64,000 nt of DNA, from positions 164,472 to 228,471 of the forward strand of contig NZ_QEOO01000026.1 of NCBI RefSeq assembly GCF_003121585.1, given 5' to 3'. Under the pieces are notes generated by a model. The model saw nothing but the letters and a program-made list of their open reading frames with translations, had not been told where the DNA came from and made no database searches. Source of the DNA: Nocardioides speluncae (GTDB taxonomy: Bacteria; Actinomycetota; Actinomycetes; Propionibacteriales; Nocardioidaceae). Below are positions 1 through 7,569 of this stretch, one piece after another (position 1 is the stretch's first letter; every line of letters starts with the position of its first letter). A program made the translations under genes and the position numbers.

Positions 1-360
1 CGCCGGCTCCGGATCGAACCAGTGGAACGCCTGGCCGACCAGCACCGCGTCGACCGAGTCGTCGGCAAGCGGGATCGCCTCGGCGGCGCCGAGGTGGGCG
101 GCTACAGCGGGGAACCTGAGGCGCAGCTCGGCCAGCATCCCCTCGTCCGGCTCGACCGCGGTCACGTCGTAGCCGAGGTCGAGCAGGGTCCCGGTCAGCT
201 TGCCGGTGCCGGCCGCGAGATCGAGCACGTCGCGCACCGGATGGTCGGCCGCGGCCAGCGCCCACTCGATCCCGCTGACCGGGTAGTCGGGCCGGTGCTC
301 GGCGTACTCCCGCGCGGTCGCGCCGAACGATTGCGACCGCCGTGCCATCAGCTCGTCCAT
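1..360 (-). CDS. class I SAM-dependent methyltransferase, 3' end outside window
   Basis: The gene reads leftward from an ATG at 360 and leaves the window after 120 codons, so only the N-terminal part is seen. The protein starts MDELMARRSQSFG and shows the class I SAM-binding fold: the glycine-rich motif I VLDLAAGTGKLT at about residues 45-56, an acidic residue ending the second strand (TAVEPDEGML, about 68-77) and motif IV-like DAVLVGQAFHWFDP near residue 106. The AxHWFD element is typical of small-molecule methyltransferases of the Methyltransf_11 type. The substrate cannot be told. It lies 15 bp downstream of pdxH on the same strand and may be co-transcribed with it. Confidence 0.85.
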   Translation of the reverse strand, partial: MDELMARRSQSFGATAREYAEHRPDYPVSGIEWALAAADHPVRDVLDLAAGTGKLTGTLLDLGYDVTAVEPDEGMLAELRLRFPAVAAHLGAAEAIPLADDSVDAVLVGQAFHWFDPEPA

Positions 361-375
361 GGGACCGAAACTACG

Positions 376-1041
376 TCAGGGGGCCAGCCGTTCGATCCGC
401 CAAGTCTCGACAGGCTCGACCACCGAAGAAGGCTCCCGGATGTAGACGAGCCGGTCGTGCATCCGGCCGGGGCGGCCCTGCCAGAACTCCACGCGGTCGG
501 GGCGGACGGCGTACCCGCCCCAGTCATCGGGCACCGGCACCTGGTCAGGGAAGCGCTCGGAGACCTCGGCGTACGCCGCGTCCAGCTCGTCGCGGCCGGT
601 GACCACCGAGGACTGGGGCGAGGCCCAGGCGCCGAGCTGGGAGCCGCGCGGGCGGCTGTCGAAGTACGCCGCGACCTCGTCGCGCGGCAGCGGCTCGGCG
701 ACACCGTCGACCCGGACCTGCCGCTCCAGCACGAACCACGGGAAGTGCAGCGCGCAGACCGGGTTGGCGGCCAGCTCCTCACCCTTCTGCGATGCGGTGT
801 TGGTGAAGAAGATGAAGCCCCGCGAGTCGAGACCCTTCAGCAGCACCGCCCGCGCCGACGGCCGACCGGCCGCGGAGACCGTCGACAGCACCATCGCGTT
901 CACGTCGTACAGCCCGGCAAGGCGCGCGTCGGCGAACCAGCGCTCGAACATCGTCACCGGGTCCGGCGCGAGGTCGTCCTCGCGCAGGCCGTCGGCGGCG
1001 TACTCCTCGCGGAGCGCCGTCAGGTCGACCGGCTCGGCCAT
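376..1041 (-). CDS. pdxH: pyridoxamine 5'-phosphate oxidase
   Basis: This 221-aa protein is a PdxH-type FMN enzyme that oxidises pyridoxamine or pyridoxine 5'-phosphate to pyridoxal phosphate, the last step of B6 salvage. Visible family features are the FMN-binding stretch SARAVLLKGLDSRGFIFFTN, the RPRGSQLGAWASPQS motif and the C-terminal substrate-binding part with FWQGRPGRMHDRL and a final ERLAP. Between the RL..Y strand and the final TWRIERLAP there are about 7-8 extra residues (SSVVEPVE), encoded by a REP-like repeat at 404-424. The extension is in frame and the active-site residues I can see are kept, so the enzyme is probably functional. The start is the ATG at 1041. Confidence 0.93.
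   Translation of the reverse strand: MAEPVDLTALREEYAADGLREDDLAPDPVTMFERWFADARLAGLYDVNAMVLSTVSAAGRPSARAVLLKGLDSRGFIFFTNTASQKGEELAANPVCALHFPWFVLERQVRVDGVAEPLPRDEVAAYFDSRPRGSQLGAWASPQSSVVTGRDELDAAYAEVSERFPDQVPVPDDWGGYAVRPDRVEFWQGRPGRMHDRLVYIREPSSVVEPVETWRIERLAP
404..424. repeat. REP-like palindromic element inside pdxH
   Basis: The sequence GTCTCGACAGGCTCGACCAC, a partial palindrome built on TCGA-N5-TCGA, matches a short repeat I know to be scattered through Nocardioides-type genomes. Here it encodes the added SVVEPVE-like residues near the PdxH C-terminus in frame. That it belongs to a genome-wide family is from memory; only one copy of this exact form is seen in the window. Confidence 0.6.
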
Positions 1042-1055
1042 CTACTTCGGCTCCG

Positions 1056-1571
1056 TCACTTCATGGGAGCGGCGAACCCGCGGGCCTGGCTGCCGGAGTC
1101 GTCGAGGTGCTCGCCCAGCTTGGCGAGCGCGGCGCCCACCTTCGCCAGGGTGTCGGCGATCGCCTCCATGGAGGTGGCCAGGTCGCCGAGCCGGCTGGTG
1201 GTCGAGCCCATCTCGTCGGCCGCCTCGGCGAAGCGCTTCGCGGGGCCGTCCATCAGCGGGACCTTCTTGGCGCTGTCGGCGGCATCGCCGATCAGCGACA
1301 CGCCCTTGCCGAGCGACTCGACGATGTCGCCGAGGGCGCTGGCCGAGTCGCCGAGAGTGCCCTTGATGCCGGACGAACCGTCCTCGCCGACCAGCGCGAC
1401 GGCGGCCTGCTTGGCCTGCTCGCCGGCGTTGCTCAGCCCCGCCGCGAACTTCTCGAAGAACTCCGGCAGCTGGCCGACGGCCTCCAGCGAACCCTGGTTC
1501 TTGGTGACGATCTCAATGACGTTGCCCAGCTTGTCGGCGTCCAGACCGCCGAGCAGGTTTCCGAGGTCCAT
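1056..1571 (-). CDS. conserved hypothetical helical protein
   Basis: The 171-aa product starting MDLGNLLGGLDADKL has no signal peptide and no membrane segment. It is rich in Ala, Leu, Gly, Asp and Lys and is likely mostly amphipathic helix with coiled-coil tendency (for example SLEAVGQLPEFFEKFAAGL and SMEAIADTLAKVGAALAKL). I chose the ATG at 1571 over the in-frame start at 1622 because the protein-like composition begins there and because the upstream start would run into the citrate synthase promoter. It lies 14 bp upstream of pdxH on the same strand and divergent to the citrate synthase gene. I recognise no family; the spaced apolar repeats suggest a structural or scaffold role at most. Confidence 0.7.
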   Translation of the reverse strand: MDLGNLLGGLDADKLGNVIEIVTKNQGSLEAVGQLPEFFEKFAAGLSNAGEQAKQAAVALVGEDGSSGIKGTLGDSASALGDIVESLGKGVSLIGDAADSAKKVPLMDGPAKRFAEAADEMGSTTSRLGDLATSMEAIADTLAKVGAALAKLGEHLDDSGSQARGFAAPMK

Positions 1572-1639
1572 GGCGCTGACACTAGTGCCCAGTGAGGCAG
1601 AATGCGGCGACGGAAGAACCAAGTCTAAGGAGCCAGCGC

Positions 1640-2743
1640 ATGACCGAGGTTCACCACGGGCTGGAGGGTGTGGTCGCCTTCGAGACCGAGATCGCCGAAC
1701 CCGACAAGGAAGGCTCCGCGCTCCGCTACCGCGGTGTCGACATCGAGGAGATCGTCGGCCGGATCCCGTTCGAGAACGTCTGGGGCCTGCTCATCGACGG
1801 CGCCTACGAGCCTGGCCTGCCGCCGGCCGAGCCCTACAACCTGCCCGTCCACAGCGGCGACGTGCGCGTCGACGTACAGGCCGCGGTCGCCATGCTGGCG
1901 CCGGCGTTCGGCTTCGGGCAGACCTATGACATCTCCGACGAGCAGGCTCGCGACGACCTCAGCCGGGTCGCGGTGATGGTGCTGTCGTACGCCGCGCAGT
2001 CGGCCCGCGGCCTGATGCAGCCGGTCGTCCCGCAGCGTGAGGTCGACAAGGGCGCCACTCTCGCCGAGCGGTTCATGATCCGCTGGAAGGGCGAGGCGGA
2101 CCCCGAGCACGTCAAGGCGATCGACGCCTACTGGAGCTCGGCGGCCGAGCACGGCATGAACGCCTCCACCTTCACCGCGCGGGTGATCACGAGCACCGGC
2201 GCCGACGTGGCTGCCGCCTTCTCCGGTGCCATCGGCGCGATGTCCGGGCCGCTGCACGGCGGCGCGCCGTCGCGGGTGCTGCACATGATCGAGGAGGTCG
2301 AGAAGCGCGGCGACGCGGCGTCGTACGTCAAGGAGCTGCTGGACGCCGGCGAGCGGCTGATGGGCTTCGGCCACCGCGTCTACCGGGCCGAGGACCCGCG
2401 GGCCCGGGTGCTGCGGCGTACCGCGCGCGAGCTGAACGCGCCCCGGTACCAGGTCGCCGAGGCGCTGGAGCAGGCCGCGCTCAAGGAGCTGCGCGAGCGG
2501 CGCCCGGACCGGGTGCTGGAGACCAACGTGGAGTTCTGGGCCGCGATCGTGCTCGACTTCGCACAGGTGCCGCCGCACATGTTCACCTCGATGTTTACCT
2601 GTGCTCGTACCGGCGGCTGGTCGGCGCACATCCTGGAGCAGAAGCGCACCGGCAGGCTGATCCGGCCGTCGGCCATCTATACCGGTCCGGCCGCCCGCAA
2701 GGCCGCCGAGGTCGACGGCTGGCACGAGGAGTGGGCCACGTAA
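1640..2743 (+). CDS. citA: citrate synthase 2 (CitA-like)
   Basis: This 367-aa protein condenses acetyl-CoA and oxaloacetate to citrate (or methylcitrate from propionyl-CoA). It carries the citrate synthase signature around SGPLHGGAPSRVLHMI and MGFGHRVYRAEDPRARVL, with the catalytic histidines in GPLHGG and GFGHRVY and the C-terminal Asp region in NVEFWAAIVLD. Length and the short N-terminus fit the actinobacterial second citrate synthase (CitA, Rv0889c type) better than the 430-aa GltA type. The ATG at 1640 has an AAGGAG ribosome binding site 7 bases upstream. Finding a citA-like gene in the same region as serC recalls the mycobacterial neighbourhood. Confidence 0.9.
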   Translation: MTEVHHGLEGVVAFETEIAEPDKEGSALRYRGVDIEEIVGRIPFENVWGLLIDGAYEPGLPPAEPYNLPVHSGDVRVDVQAAVAMLAPAFGFGQTYDISDEQARDDLSRVAVMVLSYAAQSARGLMQPVVPQREVDKGATLAERFMIRWKGEADPEHVKAIDAYWSSAAEHGMNASTFTARVITSTGADVAAAFSGAIGAMSGPLHGGAPSRVLHMIEEVEKRGDAASYVKELLDAGERLMGFGHRVYRAEDPRARVLRRTARELNAPRYQVAEALEQAALKELRERRPDRVLETNVEFWAAIVLDFAQVPPHMFTSMFTCARTGGWSAHILEQKRTGRLIRPSAIYTGPAARKAAEVDGWHEEWAT

Positions 2744-2753
2744 CTTGGCGGTC

Positions 2754-3323
2754 ATGCGAAAGATGACCTACTACGTCGGCCTGAGCGTCGACGGCTACAT
2801 CGCCGGGCCCGAGGGCGAAGTCGACTTCTACGGGGTGCCGTCGGCCGAGCTGATCGGGCACTGGCGGCAGGAGTACCCCGAGGTGCTGCCGACCCATGTC
2901 CGCGCGGCGATGGGCAGCGACGAGCCCAACCGGCGGTTCGACACGATCGTCATGGGCCGGGCGACGTACGACCTCGCCTACCGCGAAGGCATCACCTCGC
3001 CGTACGCGCATCTCAAGCAGTACGTCGTCAGCTCGCGCCTGCCGGAGGACGTCGACCCGGCGGTGACCGTGGTGCGCGAAGATCCGGCCGCCGTCGTCCG
3101 CGCGCTGAAGGAGGAGGACGGGCTGGACATCTACCTCGCCGGCGGCGGCAAACTCGCCTCGCACCTGATCGACGAGGTCGACGAGCTGATCGTGAAGCGC
3201 TACCCGGTCATCGCCGGGGCCGGTACGCCGATGTTCGGCGACACGTTCTCGCCGACCCAGTTCCGGCACGTCGTCACCCACGACCTCGACGGCGGCCAGG
3301 TCTCGACGTTCGCCCGCGTCTGA
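2754..3323 (+). CDS. dihydrofolate reductase family protein (RibD C-terminal type)
   Basis: The 189-aa product starts MRKMTYYVGLSVDGYIAGPEG, the usual opening of YwjB/YyaP-type DHFR-fold reductases. Later hallmarks are the NADPH-binding stretch TIVMGRATYD, the central YVVSSRL strand, and LDIYLAGGGKLASHLI, which is the conserved GGG loop. These proteins are NADPH-dependent reductases of unknown substrate and are not the folate enzyme. A TTG at 2745 is also in frame; ATG 2754 is preferred. It starts 10 bp after the citrate synthase stop and may be co-transcribed with it. Confidence 0.85.
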   Translation: MRKMTYYVGLSVDGYIAGPEGEVDFYGVPSAELIGHWRQEYPEVLPTHVRAAMGSDEPNRRFDTIVMGRATYDLAYREGITSPYAHLKQYVVSSRLPEDVDPAVTVVREDPAAVVRALKEEDGLDIYLAGGGKLASHLIDEVDELIVKRYPVIAGAGTPMFGDTFSPTQFRHVVTHDLDGGQVSTFARV

Positions 3324-3346
3324 CGTCCGCCCAAGACCTATTGCGA

Positions 3347-4183
3347 TCAGGAGGTCAGCGCGGCGCGCGCATCGTCGACGGTCATGGCGAGGTGTGCGCC
3401 GCGCGAGAGTGGCACGAATCCGTATTTCTCGTAGAAGGTCCGGCCGAGTGGCGTAGGGGCGGAGACGACCACCAACTGGGCGCCGTCCACCTCACTCGCG
3501 CCCAGGAGCCGACGCAGAGCCTCGACAAGCAGCAGGCCACCCAGGCCTTCTCGCTGGTAGTGCTCCGCCACGGTTAGTCGCCCTATCAGGAGCGCCGTCA
3601 TCTCCTCACCCGGCTCGAACGGCGGATCGCCCCAGACGAGTCGGTGCGGCCGCACGGTGTAGAAGCCCTCGATGTATTGCCACTCGTTGCGGCTCAGGAC
3701 GAAACAGGACTCGACGGTCGTCGCGGCCGACGGGCGCGCCAGCCCTTCCGCACGCAGCCCGAGGAGGTGGTGCTCGTGGTCCTGGAGCCACACGTCGACC
3801 GGTCCGGGCTCCAGGTCCCAGGCCGATCTCCCCGAACCGGTGCCCGAGGTGAACGTGTCAACGCGGTGCCGGCCCGGCGCGAACAGCTCGGCCCGGAGCT
3901 GTTGCTGCTCAGCGGCGGGCAGTGCACCGAACCGCGCCGCGAGTTGTTGCAGTCCGGTTGGCGGGCTGGCTGGAGCGCCTAGCTTCGCCCGCCACCGATC
4001 GAACTCGGGACGCTCTACTCGAGTCAGCGAGTCATGCCTGGTGAGAACGAGATCCGTGAGCTCTTGGATGGCGCGACGGGCAAACCGACTGACGTTCGTG
4101 GCGACCACCTGGGCCGCCCGCTCCAGTCGTTCCTTCTCGTCCGGCCGCAGTCTGAACTCGACCCGCTCCGTCGCGTTCGCCAT
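3347..4183 (-). CDS. DUF1778 antitoxin-GNAT toxin fusion (TacAT-like)
   Basis: A single 278-aa chain joins two domains normally encoded by two genes. Residues 5-87 look like a DUF1778/TacA ribbon-helix-helix antitoxin: ERVEFRLRPDEKERLERAAQ, then a second helix, and the C-terminal neutralising element with PASPPTGLQQLAARF. Residues 105-278 look like a TacT-type GNAT: VDVWLQDH, the core ALLIGRLTVAEHYQ, the acetyl-CoA loop QREGLGG at 210-216, and FYEKYGF with a candidate catalytic Tyr251. TacT-family toxins acetylate aminoacyl-tRNA; the same activity here is inference. There is no separate antitoxin gene next to it. Tandem operator-like repeats lie about 110 bp upstream. ATG 4183 is chosen because the RHH domain starts there. 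Confidence 0.78.
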   Translation of the reverse strand: MANATERVEFRLRPDEKERLERAAQVVATNVSRFARRAIQELTDLVLTRHDSLTRVERPEFDRWRAKLGAPASPPTGLQQLAARFGALPAAEQQQLRAELFAPGRHRVDTFTSGTGSGRSAWDLEPGPVDVWLQDHEHHLLGLRAEGLARPSAATTVESCFVLSRNEWQYIEGFYTVRPHRLVWGDPPFEPGEEMTALLIGRLTVAEHYQREGLGGLLLVEALRRLLGASEVDGAQLVVVSAPTPLGRTFYEKYGFVPLSRGAHLAMTVDDARAALTS

Positions 4184-4292
4184 TCGGCGAGGGTAGGCGG
4201 GATCGACATCGCGCCGCTCGCGTTGTCCACAGGCTCCTGCGCAACGCCTGGCCCAGCCGAGGATCTCGGGAGGGTGTGGTCGGCGAAAAGCG

Positions 4293-4320
4293 GATCTGTC
4301 CGTACAGATCTGTCCGTACA
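4293..4320. promoter_or_regulatory. tandem 14-bp direct repeat, likely operator
   Basis: GATCTGTCCGTACA occurs twice head to tail without a gap. Each copy contains TGTCCGTACA, a near-palindrome TGT-N4-ACA. The pair sits in the 239-bp space between the antitoxin-GNAT fusion gene (leftward) and the KASIII operon (rightward). Ribbon-helix-helix antitoxins typically bind such short tandem sites, so autoregulation of the fusion gene is a reasonable inference. The sites could also affect the biosynthetic operon. Confidence 0.6.
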
Positions 4321-4422
4321 AATCGCGATTCACTGAGCACGTCGGCCCCAAACCGCTGGCTGGACATCCTGAGTACCCGCACTGATGCCCTCGGCCCGGG
4401 TGCGGGGCTTAGGTTGGCGACC

Positions 4423-5436
4423 ATGACCAACGGGGACTTCCACCATCGGCGCCGCGGCCTGCGGATCCTCGGGACCGGCGCGGCGCTGCCCGACGAGGCG
4501 CTCACCAGTGCCGACCTCGACCAGCGGCTGGGCCTGGCGCCCGGCTCGGTCGAGGAGGCGACCGGCGTCAAGGTGCGGTACGTCGAGCGCGGCAGCGCCG
4601 CGGCCCTCGGCGCCCGGGCCGCTCGGCAGGCGCTCGACGCCGCCGGCCTCGAGCTCGCCGACGTCGACCTCATCGTCTGCTCCAGCGGCACGCCCGACCA
4701 GCCACTTCCCTACAACGCCGCGCTGCTGCACGAGCAGCTGGCGCCCGCGCGGCCGATCCCGGCCTGGGACGTCAACGCGAGCTGCCTCGGGTTCGTGGCC
4801 GGGCTGGACCTGGTGGCGACGCTGGTCGAGGCCGGCCGGCACCGCACGGTGCTGATGGTCTCCTCCGACCTGGCCTCGACCGGGCTGGACTGGTCGAACC
4901 TCGGGGCGTCCGGGATCTTCGGTGACGGTGCGGCAGCGGCGGTACTCGGCCCGGCCGACGCCACCGACTCGGCAGTCGTGGGGTCCGGCTTCGCGACGTA
5001 CAGCGAGGGCGCGCACACCTGCGAGATCCGCGGCGGCGGCTCCCGGCACGCGCCGGGTCGGATGGACGAGCCGGCCGACGTGCTCGGGCTGATGAGGTTC
5101 CGGATGGACGGGATGGGCGTGTTCCGGCTGGCGGCGCGGTACCTTCCCGGGTTCGTCGACGAGCTGCTCGCCGGCTGCGACCTGACCCTCGACGAGCTGC
5201 TCGTGGTTCCCCACCAGGCCAGCCACCACGGCCTCGCTTACCTGCGCCGGCAGTTCAAGCTCCGCGATGAGCAGGTGGTCGACATCTACGCCGACCATGG
5301 CAACCAGGTGTCCGCCTCGCTGCCCTCGGCGCTGCACGCGGCCGTCACCTCGGGCAGACTCGCTCGCGGCGAGCACGCGCTGCTGCTCGGAACCGGCGCC
5401 GGCCTGAGCATCGGAGGAGTGGTCCTGTGCTACTGA
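4423..5436 (+). CDS. 3-oxoacyl-ACP synthase III family protein (KASIII/OleA-like)
   Basis: The 337-aa thiolase-fold enzyme has the Cys-His-Asn triad of the KASIII family: Cys121 in DVNASCLGFVAGL, His264 in VVPHQASHH and Asn294 in DHGNQVSAS. FabH enzymes of fatty acid synthesis usually read ACAGF at the cysteine; SCLGF here is closer to OleA-type and secondary-metabolite condensing enzymes. It should form a C-C bond between acyl thioesters, giving a beta-ketoacyl product. The ATG at 4423 is chosen because the fold begins with RRGLRILGTGAALP; the frame is open further upstream but without family similarity. It is the first gene of a seven-gene operon and overlaps the next gene by 10 bp. Confidence 0.85.
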   Translation: MTNGDFHHRRRGLRILGTGAALPDEALTSADLDQRLGLAPGSVEEATGVKVRYVERGSAAALGARAARQALDAAGLELADVDLIVCSSGTPDQPLPYNAALLHEQLAPARPIPAWDVNASCLGFVAGLDLVATLVEAGRHRTVLMVSSDLASTGLDWSNLGASGIFGDGAAAAVLGPADATDSAVVGSGFATYSEGAHTCEIRGGGSRHAPGRMDEPADVLGLMRFRMDGMGVFRLAARYLPGFVDELLAGCDLTLDELLVVPHQASHHGLAYLRRQFKLRDEQVVDIYADHGNQVSASLPSALHAAVTSGRLARGEHALLLGTGAGLSIGGVVLCY

Positions 5437-6287
5437 GTCAACCCCTGCTGGAACAACCCGAGGTCGAGTTCCACTGGCTGCGCCTCGGCCGCTGCAACCA
5501 GCTCGAGGCGCTGTCCCGCAAGGGCGGCCCGTGGAAGAACATCGAGTTCCCGTCGCTGGCGGCCGCGATCAAGCACCCGACCGAGGGCTGGGTCATGTTC
5601 GACACCGGCTACTCGCAGCACTTCTTCGACGCCACCGCACGGATGCCCGAGCGGCTCTACCGGACCCTGCTGCCGGTGCATCTCGACACCTCGATCGCGG
5701 CGGAGCTCGGCCGGATCGGCGCGGAGCCGGAGGAGGTACGCCGGGTCGTCGTGTCGCACTTCCACGGAGACCACGTGGCCGGGCTGCGCGACCTGCCGAA
5801 CGCCAGGATCAGCGCGGGCCGGGCCGGCCTCGAGCAGGTCACCTCGCTGCGCGGGATCTCCGCCGTACGACACGGCCTGCTGCCCGCGATGCTGCCCGAG
5901 GACGTGAAGTCCCGGTTCGATGCCGTCGAGGAGCGGACCGCTGTGTCGGTCGACGGCCTCACCGGGTGGGACCTGGTCGGCGACCGCAGCCTGGTCGCCG
6001 TCGACCTGCCCGGCCACATGCCGGGTCACATCGGCCTGCTGCTGACGGTGGCCGACGGTCCACACGGCGGGGGTCAGGTGCTGCTCGCCGGAGACGCCGC
6101 CTGGTCGAGCCGGGCGATTCGCGACCTCCAGCCGCCGGCCCGGCCGGTGGCGGCGATGTTCGACGATCCGGGCGCGGCCCGGTCGACGCTGAGCTCGCTG
6201 CACCGGCTGGACGCCGACCACGCCGACCTGACCATCCTGCCCGCCCACTGCGTCGAGGCCTTCCGGGAGTGGAACGCCGGTGCCTGA
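5427..6287 (+). CDS. MBL-fold metallohydrolase
   Basis: This 286-aa protein has the metallo-beta-lactamase-fold motif SHFHGDHVAGL (His111, His113, Asp115, His116), a further His in DLPGHMPGHIG, the bridging Asp in LLAGDAAW and a C-terminal LPAHC. It is thus a two-metal hydrolase, most like the lactonase/quorum-quenching or thioester-hydrolase branch. It starts with GTG inside the end of the KASIII gene and overlaps the next gene by 8 bp, so translation is likely coupled. In the pathway it may hydrolyse an acyl thioester or lactone formed by its neighbours. No signal peptide is seen, so it acts in the cytoplasm. Confidence 0.83.
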   Translation: MLLSQPLLEQPEVEFHWLRLGRCNQLEALSRKGGPWKNIEFPSLAAAIKHPTEGWVMFDTGYSQHFFDATARMPERLYRTLLPVHLDTSIAAELGRIGAEPEEVRRVVVSHFHGDHVAGLRDLPNARISAGRAGLEQVTSLRGISAVRHGLLPAMLPEDVKSRFDAVEERTAVSVDGLTGWDLVGDRSLVAVDLPGHMPGHIGLLLTVADGPHGGGQVLLAGDAAWSSRAIRDLQPPARPVAAMFDDPGAARSTLSSLHRLDADHADLTILPAHCVEAFREWNAGA

Positions 6288-7569
6288 CTCCCCCTCGACT
6301 GAATCGATTGCGGTGGGGGCGACGTTCGCCCACGACCGCTGGCTTCCGGGCCAGCGGTGGTACGACGCCCGCCGGGCCCGAGCGCTGGCCAGGTTCCTGC
6401 GGCGCGACCTGCCGCGGGCGAGCTTCTACGCGCCGTACGTCGGCAGGCCGCTGGCCGAGCTGCCGGTGGTCGACAAGGCGACGGTGCTGGCGGACTTCGC
6501 CGGCTTCAACCGGTACGGCGTGACGCTGGAGCAGGCGATGGACGTGGCCAGGGAGGCCGAGCGGACCCGCGACTTCACTCCGACCGTGCACGGCGTGACC
6601 GTCGGGCTGTCGTCGGGCACGTCCGGGCGGCCCGGGGTGTTCCTGGTCAGCGACCGGGAGCGGCGCCGCTGGGCGGGCGCGCTGATGGCCCAGCTGCTCG
6701 CGCCGGCGTCACTGCGGATCGTCGCCCGCCGCGCGCCCCTCAAGGTCGCGCTGTTCCTCAGGGCCAACAGCAACCTCTACGAGACCCTCGGCAGCAGCCG
6801 GGTCGAGTTCCGCTACTGCGACCTGACCCGTCCACTCGAGGAGCACGTCGCCGCGGTCTCGGACGTCGACGTACTCGTCGGCCCACCGAGCGTGCTTCGG
6901 CAGCTGACCACCCTGGTCGCGCTTCGGCCGACGCAGGTGATCGCGGCAGCGGAGACGCTGGAGCCGGACGACGCGGCGGCGATCGAGGCGGCGTACGGCG
7001 TGCCGGTCGAGCAGATCTACCAGGCGACCGAGGGCCTGCTCGGGGTGTCGTGCCCGGAGCGGCGGGTCCATCTCAACGAGGGCTACGTGCACATCGAGCC
7101 CCAGTGGCTGGACAACCAGGGGCTCGACGACGAGCGGTTCGTGCCGATCGTCACCGACTTCACCCGGACCACCCAGCTGGTGGTCCGCTACCGGCTCGAC
7201 GACGTACTGCTCGCGGCCGACGGGCCGTGCCCGTGCGGGCGGCCGGGCCGGAGCGTGCGGGCTGTGCTCGGCCGCTGCGACGACGTCCTCGACCTCCGCG
7301 GGACGGACGTGCAAACGGTGTCGGTCTTCCCCGACGTCCTGCGGCATGCCATGGCGTTTGCACGTCCGAACGACTACCGCGTCGAGCAGCACGGCGAGAT
7401 CTGGCGGATCGCGCTGCGAGGGGCGACGGCGGAGCAGGTCGAACGCGAGATCGGCGACCTCGCCGAGCGACTGCACGCACCGCCGCCGAAGCTCGAGACG
7501 ATGCCGTGGCCCGTCGAGGCGGCCACCGACAAGCGGCGGCGGATCCGCCGAGTGAGAGGGCTGGACTGA
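6280..7569 (+). CDS. F390-synthetase-like adenylate-forming enzyme
   Basis: The 429-aa protein belongs to the phenylacetate-CoA ligase / coenzyme F390 synthetase-related group of AMP-forming enzymes. The P-loop-like SSGTSGRPGVFLVSD is at about residues 111-125, IYQATEGLLG matches the A5 (YxxTE) motif, and RYRLDDVLL plus CPCGRPGRSV match the RxxDxxxx and Cys-containing region of this group. It should activate a carboxylate as an acyl-adenylate. The substrate is unknown; in context it could be a beta-keto or beta-hydroxy fatty acid made by the KASIII enzyme. Its stop overlaps the next start (TGATG). Confidence 0.8.
   Translation: MPDSPSTESIAVGATFAHDRWLPGQRWYDARRARALARFLRRDLPRASFYAPYVGRPLAELPVVDKATVLADFAGFNRYGVTLEQAMDVAREAERTRDFTPTVHGVTVGLSSGTSGRPGVFLVSDRERRRWAGALMAQLLAPASLRIVARRAPLKVALFLRANSNLYETLGSSRVEFRYCDLTRPLEEHVAAVSDVDVLVGPPSVLRQLTTLVALRPTQVIAAAETLEPDDAAAIEAAYGVPVEQIYQATEGLLGVSCPERRVHLNEGYVHIEPQWLDNQGLDDERFVPIVTDFTRTTQLVVRYRLDDVLLAADGPCPCGRPGRSVRAVLGRCDDVLDLRGTDVQTVSVFPDVLRHAMAFARPNDYRVEQHGEIWRIALRGATAEQVEREIGDLAERLHAPPPKLETMPWPVEAATDKRRRIRRVRGLD

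Noticed and set aside
22..1929. 635-codon open frame on the plus strand across the left end
   Set aside because: It lies opposite pdxH, the helical protein gene and part of citA; composition is Arg/Gly/Pro/His-rich as expected for an antisense frame in high-GC DNA, with no domain.
6357..7568. Long plus-strand frame running from the adenylating enzyme region into the SDR gene, suggesting a fusion
   Set aside because: The upstream part is an out-of-frame reading of the adenylating enzyme; the SDR has its own ATG at 7569 in a TGATG overlap.
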